Source: Russula earlei (taxonomy: Eukaryota; Basidiomycota; Agaricomycetes; Russulales; Russulaceae). From it: a stretch of 15,703 nucleotides of DNA. The first letter of the stretch is position 1; each line of letters opens with the position of its first letter. Under the pieces are notes generated by a model. That model had not been told where the DNA came from. It saw only the letters and a program-made list of their open reading frames with translations, and ran no database searches. The stretch lies in contig JAGFNK010001049.1 of assembly GCA_025769875.1 (NCBI GenBank), positions 1 through 15,703 on the forward strand, read 5' to 3'. Position numbers and translations under genes: made by a program. Shown piece by piece: positions 8,085-15,548 of this stretch.

Positions 8085-10025
8085 TTAGCCATATGATAAT
8101 CCAAGCATACCAATGCACTTAAGTACCTTTATCTGATCCAAGGCCTTGGTGAGAATGTCTGCAGCCATATCCTGTGTTGTCACAAATGTGGGTGCAATCA
8201 GGCCATCCTGAACTGCATCCCTCAACCAAAAGAGGTGAAGGGAAAGATGCTTCATCTTCCCATGGTGCTCAGGGTTCTTGCTTACTGCAATGGCTGACTG
8301 GTTGTCCATCCTGAGCAGTGATGGTCCAGAGATCTTGTATCCAAGCTCCCCCATAAATTGGCACAACCAGAGGATCTCCTTTCCAGCTTCAACAGCTGAA
8401 ATGTGTTCTGCCTCAGTGGTGGACAAGGCAACTAGGGACTGCAGCTTTGAGCTCCAAGAGACTGCTCCAGTGCCAATCTTGACTACATAGCCTCCAGTGG
8501 ACTTCCCATTGTCAGGATTGCCTCCATGATCTGAATCTGAGTATGTGATGAAGTGTTCTGGTGAATCAGAGGGCTTGTAAACAAGTTTGAGATCAATGGT
8601 GCCCTTCAAATAGCGAAGCACATGCTTTGCAGCTTGCCAATGAGGTAGACCAGGATTGGAGTTGAATCTGGCAAGGACTCCGGCAGCAAATGCAATGTCT
8701 GGTCTGGTAGTGAGTGCCAGATACATCAGGGAGCCCACAACAGAGATGTAGGGGTATTGGCACATCTCCAGAGCGTCTGCCTCCAGTCTGAGGGCTCATG
8801 GAGGTAGAAAGGCGAAGTCCAGGGTTGAGAGGAGTTGATACAGGCTTGCAGTCATGTAGTCCAAGCTCCTGGAGAAGGTTGGTGATGAACTGACTTTGGG
8901 AGAGGGAGAGGCAACACTGGGAGCTGATCTCTGTGAATCTCCATGCCTAGGAGTTGAGTGGTGGGGCCCAGATCTCGAAGCTTGAAGTGGGAAGACAGCT
9001 CTTGGATGACAGTGTCGATTTTGGCTGCCATCCTTTCCAGCTAGGGTGATATCATCCACAAAGACAGGCATTAGGATCCGCACACCATCTCTGAGGTAAA
9101 TATAGAGTCCATGATCCGATTGGAGATGCTGGAAGCCCATAGACAAGAGCACAGAATGGAGAGTCTTGTTTCAAACTCTCCCTGCTTGCTTGAGGCCATA
9201 GAGCGACTTCCTGAGCTTGCAGACATGATCTGGTCCACCAATCTCAAAGCCTTCAGGTTGCTTCATGTAGATCTCCTCCTCCAGCTCACCATTGAGATAA
9301 GCATGAGAGATGTCCACAGAGCGAAGTTCAAGGTCCTCCAGAGCTGCCAAGGCCAAGATGATCCTGATGGTGGAATATCTGACAGTGGGGGCAAAGGTCT
9401 CTTTGAAATTGAAGCCTGGGCGCTGGGAGTAGCCTTTGGCAACCAGTCTGGCTTTGTAGCGGTCCAGGGTGCCGTCAGCATTGTGTTTCACCTTCATGAA
9501 CCATCTGGAACCTGATGGCACGCTTCCCAGGGGGCAATGTGACAATTTCCCAAGTGCCATTGACTCTGTGGGCCTCCATCTCCTCTTCGCATGCCTTATG
9601 CCACAGATCGGCGTCAGGGCATCTCTGGGACTGTGAGTAGGAGTGTGGCTCAATCACAGAGGCTGAGTGCACATTCAGGGGGTCGCGTGGATCATCTGAG
9701 TCACTCTCATCTTCGTCTGATGAGGGGACAGCTGGAGTGGGGTCTCTGATCTGCCTGTAGTGCTGTGGCACGACCCATTGCTCAGGTAGCCACTCTTCCC
9801 TAGGTCGCCTAAGGCGCTGAGAGCAACGAGGGGCAGCTGGGATGACAGGAGGAGGTGTGGGTGATGGAGATGGTGTTCTGGGAGGGCCTGGATGAGCAGT
9901 GTGGAACATGGGAGATGATGGAGGCGAAGGGGAGTGAACAGAAGGCAAGACAGAAGACATAGGCTGATCTCCCCCATGAATTGGCTGCTGTGAGGCAATA
10001 AAAGTCCTCTGGAAAGTTGTCCAGG
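8085..10025 (-). pseudogene. Copia-B Pol: linker, reverse transcriptase and RNase H, multiply frameshifted
   Basis: From 10025 downwards there is an acidic, Pro/Ser-rich linker, then RT (WEIVTLPPGKRAI, KARLVAKGYSQ, the catalytic SVDISHAYLNG, KSLYGLKQAGR and the intact VFVDDITLAG), then RNase H (YSDSDHGG, STTEAEH, RMDNQSAIA, DMAADILTKAL), ending at the stop at 8087-8085. Lesions: a one-base insertion near 9513; TGA at 9173-9171 where copia RTs have Trp (after KQAGRV); and one-base insertions near 9023, 8925-8930 and 8778. The last three add up to restore the original frame for RNase H. TEAEH replaces the usual TEAEY. Upstream, the frame continues without a stop across the Copia-A insertion into 15549-15703. 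The gene is dead, and the domain identity is certain. Confidence 0.9.
10021..10025 (+). repeat. Target-site duplication CCAGG, left copy
   Basis: CCAGG lies immediately outside the Copia-A LTR and is repeated at 15544-15548 beyond the other LTR. Five bp is the usual copia integrase stagger. Confidence 0.9.
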
Positions 10026-10567
10026 TGTAGAAACTATGTGTTTTAACGAGAGTGGGAGAAACAACAGTTTTTGTGAGTGAGTGCCGTGTCCAAAGGGAGG
10101 CCTACACATTTCGCACTCGCGAGGGTCGCTGAATAAGCAATGACTGTGCTCAGTGACTCACGCGCGTAAGCGATCACTGGAAGATATATTACCTGAATAA
10201 GCAATGACTGTGCTATCCAGGTATGAGCACTTATGGAATGTAAGAAAAGGGTAGCTAAAGGAACGTACCTCAGTGACTCGCATGCATAAGCGATCACTGA
10301 GGGAAGGTAAGTATTTTGTCTACTCATATAAGTAGGAAGCAGGTGCGGATTCTATAACTCTGTGGACAAAGGGTATGCAAGAAACAGGACAATGATCGAG
10401 CCAATAGACATCCAGACTAGTTAATTAGTCTAGGCACTAATTGTTGTAAATAACTAAATCCACTTAGGGTGGCCTAATGGTACGGGTATATGTATCGACT
10501 GAGGGGACAACTCACTCGTTCTTGTGTGCTCGCGATTGAGTTCACTCGCGCTCAGGAATTTACAACA
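10026..10567 (-). repeat. 3' LTR of Copia-A (542 bp)
   Basis: On the minus strand it runs from TGTTGTAAATTCC to TTTCTACA. Compared with the 5' LTR it carries an extra 64 bp: a 22-bp word (10129-10150) recurs at 10193-10214, with a 42-bp spacer holding a second hairpin copy. It contains inverted repeats CTCAGTGA/TCACTG (10149-10179) and CTCAGTGA/TCACTGAG (10269-10301), and the near-palindrome CTACTCATATAAGTAG, whose core could act as a TATA element. The pol stop codon lies inside it (10562-10560). Confidence 0.95.
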
Positions 10568-13500
10568 CTCCCCCTCGCTTTGTGGACAGGCCGAGTCCTG
10601 ATGCAAAGTGTTTGACCTTCACGGAAGAGAGTGCCTTGGTGAGTGCGTCGGCGAGCATGTCATCTGTTGGGCAATACACGAGTTGCGCAGAGCCTTGCTT
10701 GATGACCCATTGAATCCAGTGGTACCGGACGTCGATGTGTTTGGTCCAGGCGTGATACTGATGGTCATGTGTGAGCGCGATAGCTGACTGATTGTCAGAG
10801 AAAAGGGTGGTGGCATCAGAGAGGGGGCCAAAGACCTCTGAGATAAGGCTGCGTAGCCATAGCGCTTCCTTCATCCCATGAGTGGCCGCAACATATTCAC
10901 TCTCCATGGTCGAGAGCGAAATGATCTCCTGGCACTTTGAGGACCAAGAGACAGCACCCCCATCGATGAGGAACGCGTAGCCTGAGATGGCGCACCGATC
11001 CTCGGCCATGCTGCCATCCGCGTCCGCATATCCTTCGAGGACGCGCTTTGTTTTGCCATAAGTGAGCCACAAGTCGCATGTGCCAGACAAGTAACGGTAA
11101 ATTCGCTTGACTGCATGCCAGTGCGCTGGGCCTGGGTTTGTGGCTAACCGTGCTACGGTGGCCACTGCGAAAGCGATGTCTGGACGCGTGGAAAGTGCAG
11201 CCCAATTGAGGGTGCCGATGGCCTCACGGTATGGTACATCCCGCATGGCAGCAGACTCAGCTGCGCTTGTGGGTGACTGCTCACGCATGAGGCGGGACTG
11301 TATGTCCATGGGTGTGGAGAGTGGTTTGAGCTCGTCTAAATGATAGCGACGAAGGATCGAGTCAATATATGCTTGCTGCGACATGTGGATGGTGCCGCCC
11401 GCGTGGTTGTGTTGGATCTCAATACCGAGCATCCAATGGAGCTTGCCCAGGTCAGTGACCTCGACATGCTCACGCAGGCCATCTTTGAACTCAGTCACAA
11501 GTTGCTCGCTGCTCGCCGTGATTGTGCAATTGTCAACATGCACGGCAATGACCATTATGTTGTGCCTGGCTTGTCTGGACCTGTAAAACATGGCTTGATC
11601 AACAGAGCACTGTTTGAAACTGAGTGAGGCAAAAATGGAGGAGAGTTTCTGGTACCAACGCCTCCCAGATTGTTTGAGCCCATAAAGTGTCTTCACGAGA
11701 CGTAGGACGCGAGTGCCTGCCCCCGGGTCTCGGTAGCCCGGGGGGTGTTGCATGTACAGAATTTCTTGGTTGTTGAGCACACCATTAAGGTAGGCCCCTT
11801 TGATATCGACCTGGTGGAGCTCAAGACGAAGGCGATTTGCCATGGCTATGATGGCGTGCAACGACACAAGACGGGCTACTGGTGCATAAGTATTGTCGTA
11901 GTCAATACCTCCGATTTGGCTGAATCCTTGGGCGACAAGCCGTGCCTTGTAGCACGCGATGTTGCTGGCTGCGTCCTTTTTGGCCTTGAAGACCCATTTG
12001 GAACCAATGATGTTGGCTCCTGGGGGTGGTTCTTCGAGTCGCCAAGTGCCTGCAGTTTTTAGTGTAGCGAGTTCCTCTTTGATGGCCTGCTCCCAGAGGG
12101 GCCAATCAGGCCTCCGCTTCGCTTCGGTGAGCGAGCGAGGCTCCAATGCTTCTGCATCGGAAGTTGCAGTGGTGAAGGCATGTTTGAGGCCAGCGAAGTC
12201 TTCAAGGAGCATGGGCAGGCCATCGGCAACCAACCATGCTCCCCCTGCTTCCTCAGTGTCGAAAGAGCCTGGCAGGCGGATGCCACGCGGTATGTGGGGA
12301 GCCCTGCGGTGTGCGGAAGTAATGCCTTCGCCTGCCTGGAGGTCACGGACGGCACGCGAGGGTTTGCGAAGGCGGGTGGAGTGTCGAGGGCCATCTGTAA
12401 GGCTGGTTTCAACTTCTTCTGATGCTGGATATTGAATTGGTGCAGGCAGGGGTTCGGGCGATTGAGGCGGAATGGGTGACTCTGGTGTGAGGTCAGGGTT
12501 GGGGTCAGGTTCCTCTTCAGGATGTTTGGAATGGGTAGGCGTTTCAGGGACTTCATGCAGGCCAGGGTCCTCAGCGTGCCGCTCGCTTCCAGTGGTTGGG
12601 ACCACAATGCGCTGCTCCCCCTCGAGCGGTGCACGGGACAAGAAATAGACGTCACGCTCGACGCTTACAGTTCGAGTGGTGGGCCAATAGATTCTGTGGG
12701 CATGTGAATCAGTGTCTACCCTGAGCCATTTGCCTTCGCGTGCTCTAGGGTTCAACTTAGAACCCTTGTTGTTTGTGTGTACCCATACACTGCAGCCCCA
12801 CTGGTGAAGGCTGGACAAATCCGGCGGTTCCTTATGCAGCGCTTCATATGGTGTTTTGCCGTCTAGTGCGCGGGTGGCGGTGCAATTCTTGAGCCAGACA
12901 GCATGCCGCAGCGCTTCTCCCCATAGAGATTTTGGGAGCCCACTTTTGTGAGAGAGGGCACGCATGTGTTCTAGCAGAGTCCTGTTAAGGCGCTCTGCAA
13001 TCCCGTTGTGCTGTGGCATGTCGTGGGTGGTGAGCCACCGCGCGGTGCCAGCCGCGGCCAGGTGCTTGTCGAAGGCGCCACTTAAGTACTTGCCTCCGCA
13101 GTCGGAGCGGAGCACTTTGATTGCACTGCAATGACCTTGTGACTTTGCCCATGCCTCAAAGGCTCTATACATTTCGAAGGCTTCAGATTTCTTGGTTAAC
13201 AGGAAGGCGACTGTATAGCGAGTTGCAGAGTCAGTGAATGTAATGAAGTGTTTTTGACCCTGGTGTGTTGCAACGGATGCAGGCCCCCAGAGATCGCTGT
13301 TGATCTCTTCCCCAAAATGCTGAGTGGGAGTGCTGCGACGCACTTTCAGTATGGGGAGGTGGGTAGCACAGGCGAATATACATGCTTTGCAGTCACTCGG
13401 CTTGGATGTAGTGTCGATGGTAATGCCTCGAACTGCTTCTGTTTGAACTAGTTTGAGGGCACTTCCAATTGCGATGTGACCAAGGCGTCTATGTAGCTCC

Positions 13501-14258
13501 ATGACTGAAAGTTCAACAGAGTGAACGTATTCAGTGCTGCGCTCTACATGATATAGTCCGTGTGCGCTGCGGGGTATGTGAGCTACTCGCCCACCTCTCG
13601 GAGTGACGATGTCCAAAAATTTATTATGCAGCTCCATGCAATAGCCCTCCTGATCTAGGGCTCTGAGCGAAACAAGCGTGTAAGCAACTTTCGGCGTGTG
13701 GAGAACTCCTCGAAGTGTTAATGTGCGCCAGCTGCCCACATCTGGTACCTGTACAGTTAGCGATCCAACACCAATCGCTTGAAACTGCTGCTGATTTGCG
13801 GTGACGAGGGTTATGGGTGGTGAAAGGGGGTGATAGCCAATGAAGTCCCCTCTATAGGGGCTAATATGCTTTGTGGCTCTGGAATCGTAGAGCTCAATGC
13901 GGGTCTCGCTGCTGTTGGCAACAATGGACGTGGCCGTCTGCTGCATCATTTCAGGTGAGTTTGAAAACTCCCCCGCAGTTGTACTTTCAACACATGCGTC
14001 TCCCTGTAAGGAGCAAGTCAAGTCACTGGGTGAAATGTGAGCAGTGCCATCTGCCTCCTCGGCCAGCCAAAACCCGTCTGCTTCGACCGCATCATCGGCA
14101 ATGGTGTTTGCTGACCCGACTGGTCGGGTTTCTGCTTTGGTGGGTGCTGGGGTGCTGCCAGACTTGGGTGCGGGCTGCGCTCCTGCATTCCCCTCCTTCT
14201 TCGGGGAGTGGCACTCGCGCGCCCAGTGTCCTGGTTTCCCGCAATTGTGGCACTTGCC
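10560..14258 (-). CDS. Copia-A Pol: zinc knuckle, protease, integrase, RT, RNase H (open but catalytically damaged)
   Basis: The frame is open for 1232 codons after the TGA at 14261-14259, with the stop at 10562-10560. Numbering from 14258: the CCHC knuckle is at C3, C6, H11, C16 (CHNCGKPGHWAREC). The protease motif is DSRA (D125) instead of DSGA, so the active-site Gly is Arg. The pre-integrase motif ELHRRLGHI (about 255) and CKAC (290-293) form the HHCC finger. The integrase triad is D322 (SDLWGP), D386 (RSDCGGKY) and E422 (IAERLNRT); GGK replaces the usual GGE. A Pro-rich linker spans about 545-625. RT has QVDIKGAYLNG (D818) and HVDN (908-910), where the VDD signature has lost its second Asp. 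RNase H covers about 1073-1215 (GYADADGS, MESEY, FSDNQSAI, ADALTKAL). No ATG opens the frame; it normally continues from Gag. It was probably intact at insertion and is inactive now. Confidence 0.92.
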   Translation of the reverse strand, partial: GKCHNCGKPGHWARECHSPKKEGNAGAQPAPKSGSTPAPTKAETRPVGSANTIADDAVEADGFWLAEEADGTAHISPSDLTCSLQGDACVESTTAGEFSNSPEMMQQTATSIVANSSETRIELYDSRATKHISPYRGDFIGYHPLSPPITLVTANQQQFQAIGVGSLTVQVPDVGSWRTLTLRGVLHTPKVAYTLVSLRALDQEGYCMELHNKFLDIVTPRGGRVAHIPRSAHGLYHVERSTEYVHSVELSVMELHRRLGHIAIGSALKLVQTEAVRGITIDTTSKPSDCKACIFACATHLPILKVRRSTPTQHFGEEINSDLWGPASVATHQGQKHFITFTDSATRYTVAFLLTKKSEAFEMYRAFEAWAKSQGHCSAIKVLRSDCGGKYLSGAFDKHLAAAGTARWLTTHDMPQHNGIAERLNRTLLEHMRALSHKSGLPKSLWGEALRHAVWLKNCTATRALDGKTPYEALHKEPPDLSSLHQWGCSVWVHTNNKGSKLNPRAREGKWLRVDTDSHAHRIYWPTTRTVSVERDVYFLSRAPLEGEQRIVVPTTGSERHAEDPGLHEVPETPTHSKHPEEEPDPNPDLTPESPIPPQSPEPLPAPIQYPASEEVETSLTDGPRHSTRLRKPSRAVRDLQAGEGITSAHRRAPHIPRGIRLPGSFDTEEAGGAWLVADGLPMLLEDFAGLKHAFTTATSDAEALEPRSLTEAKRRPDWPLWEQAIKEELATLKTAGTWRLEEPPPGANIIGSKWVFKAKKDAASNIACYKARLVAQGFSQIGGIDYDNTYAPVARLVSLHAIIAMANRLRLELHQVDIKGAYLNGVLNNQEILYMQHPPGYRDPGAGTRVLRLVKTLYGLKQSGRRWYQKLSSIFASLSFKQCSVDQAMFYRSRQARHNIMVIAVHVDNCTITASSEQLVTEFKDGLREHVEVTDLGKLHWMLGIEIQHNHAGGTIHMSQQAYIDSILRRYHLDELKPLSTPMDIQSRLMREQSPTSAAESAAMRDVPYREAIGTLNWAALSTRPDIAFAVATVARLATNPGPAHWHAVKRIYRYLSGTCDLWLTYGKTKRVLEGYADADGSMAEDRCAISGYAFLIDGGAVSWSSKCQEIISLSTMESEYVAATHGMKEALWLRSLISEVFGPLSDATTLFSDNQSAIALTHDHQYHAWTKHIDVRYHWIQWVIKQGSAQLVYCPTDDMLADALTKALSSVKVKHFASGLGLSTKRGGVL
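10568..10580 (-). other. Polypurine tract of Copia-A
   Basis: AAGCGAGGGGGAG on the minus strand abuts the LTR start TGTTG. It primes plus-strand DNA synthesis. It is also translated, as the GG of the terminal RGGVL of Pol. Confidence 0.8.
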
Positions 14259-15063
14259 TCAGCGACGCTTCTTCCTAGTGTCGTTGGACCCATGAGCAGC
14301 TAAGGCCTCGTCCAGCTGCTGGTCTCTTCTGCCCGAGCTTTGGCTATGTTGGCTGCGCCCACGGTGGGTCTTAATTCGATCCGCTTCTTCGCATATAGAG
14401 GTGATGAGGGAGTCCATGGAGACTTGGCTAGTAGTGTTGGTAAGTCGCGCCACTGTCATAAGTCCAGACACGAATCGCGCTAGCTCCTCAGGGATGCTGC
14501 GAAGGACGGTGCGCTGGTATTCCGCGTCAGAAACACTGACTCCAGATGCATGGAGCTCCTCACACTTGAAACTGGAGATCTTGTAGGAAGATGCAAACAT
14601 CCGTGCCCTTAGCGCAATGGCTCTCCAAGAAGGCTTGGAGCCAGTCGCTCTGCGCATATTCGCTCTTTAGTTTGTACTCCTGCGAGACTAAGTTCCAGCA
14701 TGCCTCCGTGGTGTTGAGACATCCCATGCGTACTGCGACAGCGTCGGGGAGACGTTGGCAGAGCAGGAACCGTGCAATGCGGTCATTGCGATCCCAGGCC
14801 TTCACAGCCAGGTCTTCATTGGCGGTTGGACTCTGCAGGTTTGCTGGGGCAGGGCGCGTGGCAGTTCCGTCAAAATACCCCATTCTGTCGGTTGCCTCCA
14901 TAGCTTGTGTGAAGTGCATGGTGAACACAGCCCAGTTGGAGCCGTTCAGTTCGAGATGAGGGATAATGGCTGGGAGTTGATCAAAAGTCCCAGGTGCAGG
15001 CACGGGCAACGGAGTTGTGGGTACAGCTGAGGATGTGGGAGCCATCTGAGGGCCAGGGCCCAT
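14259..15063 (-). pseudogene. Copia-A Gag, broken by one frameshift and one nonsense codon
   Basis: The likely start is the ATG at 15045-15043 (MAPTSSAVPTTPLP). An in-frame ATG at 15063-15061 lies inside the primer-binding site and could also serve. The protein has a Pro-rich start, the copia Gag motif LNGSNWAVFTMHFTQAME and a helical capsid region. At 14569-14571 an extra A (+ strand AAA) shifts the frame: the sequence ends DLQFQV-stop in the first frame, but FKCEELHASGVSVSDAEY resumes in the next. The continuation runs through RSIPEELARFVSGL to TGA at 14261-14259, only two codons before the zinc knuckle. That TGA is best read as CGA to TGA in an Arg run (KKRR-stop-GKCHNC), a CpG transition. 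Neither lesion resembles the Ty1 +1 frameshift, which sits after the capsid. Confidence 0.85.
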
Positions 15064-15067
15064 AACC
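15054..15067 (-). other. Primer-binding site of Copia-A (half initiator tRNA-Met type)
   Basis: The + strand reads CAGGGCCCATAACC, identical to 1606-1619 in Copia-D, and touches the LTR end TTCTACA with no spacer. It is complementary on the minus strand to the anticodon stem-loop of initiator tRNA-Met, not to a tRNA 3' end. The ATG pairing with the CAU anticodon is in frame with Gag in this element. Confidence 0.8.
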
Positions 15068-15543
15068 TGTAGAAACTATGTGTTTTAACGAGAGTGGGAG
15101 AAACGACAGTTTTTGTGAGTGAGTGCCGTGTCTGAAGGGAGGCCTACACGTTCGCACTCGCGAGGGTTGCTGAATAAGCAATGACTGTGCTATCCAGGTA
15201 TGAGCACTTATGGAATGTAAGAAAAGGGTAGCTAAAGGAATGTACCTCAGTGACTCGCGTGCATAAGCGATCACTGAGGGAAGGTAAGTATTTTGTCTAC
15301 TCATATAAGTAGGAAGCAGGTGCGGATTCTATAACTCTGTGGACAAAGGGTATGCAAGAAACAGGACAATGATCGAGCCAATAGACATCCAGACTAGTTA
15401 ATTAGTCTAGGCACTAATTGTTGTAAATAACTAAATCCACTTAGGGTGGCCTAATGGTATGGGTATATGTATTGACTGAGGGGACAACTCACTCGTTCTC
15501 GTGCGCTCATGATCGAGTTCACTCGTGCTCGGGAATTACAACA
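15068..15543 (-). repeat. 5' LTR of Copia-A (476 bp)
   Basis: It aligns end to end with 10026-10567 except for the 64-bp indel and two single-base indels. By eye I count about 16 substitutions, almost all transitions at CpG positions. The 22-bp word that is doubled in the 3' LTR occurs once (15170-15191). The CTCAGTGA/TCACTGAG hairpin is at 15246-15278. Confidence 0.95.
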
Positions 15544-15548
15544 CCAGG
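15544..15548 (+). repeat. Target-site duplication CCAGG, right copy
   Basis: Exact match to 10021-10025. Counting it once leaves the Copia-B reading frame open across the junction. Confidence 0.9.

Larger units (their letters stand above)
7320..10025 (-). mobile_element. Copia-B: 3' part of an old copia element, interrupted by Copia-A
   Basis: In minus-strand order this part contains the linker, RT, RNase H, purine tract and 3' LTR. The remaining visible part is at 15544-15703, on the other side of Copia-A. Several frameshifts and a nonsense codon show it is long dead. The left boundary is set by the LTR terminus TGTCA (7320-7324), the inverted counterpart of TGACA at 8049-8053. The matching 5' LTR and target duplication would lie right of the window. 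Confidence 0.8.
10026..15543 (-). mobile_element. Copia-A: complete Ty1/copia retrotransposon (5518 bp)
   Basis: Two LTRs with TGTTG...CTACA ends flank a 4500-bp internal region that has, in minus-strand order, a primer-binding site, Gag with a zinc knuckle, protease, integrase, RT, RNase H and a polypurine tract. Protease-integrase-RT-RNase H is the copia (Pseudoviridae) order. A 5-bp target duplication flanks it. It is inserted in, and parallel to, the older Copia-B. The Gag frame has one frameshift and one nonsense codon, and the protease and RT active sites are altered, so the copy should be non-autonomous. Confidence 0.95.

Noticed and set aside
11107..12435. Plus-strand frames up to 158 codons within Copia-A
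   Set aside because: Antisense shadows of the continuous RT and linker coding frame.
14560..14657. Programmed +1 frameshift between Gag and Pol
   Set aside because: The shift lies inside Gag upstream of its zinc knuckle, has no Ty1-like slippery heptamer, and involves a short A run. A mutation or sequencing error is simpler.
15054..15067. Fragment of an initiator tRNA gene
   Set aside because: Only the anticodon arm is present, exactly at the LTR junction, and it recurs in Copia-D. It is a primer-binding site.
14981..15304. 107-codon minus-strand frame starting in the 5' LTR (and a similar one at 10043-10327)
   Set aside because: They span LTR sequence, differ between the two LTRs because of the 64-bp indel, and show no domain. 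They are LTR coincidences.
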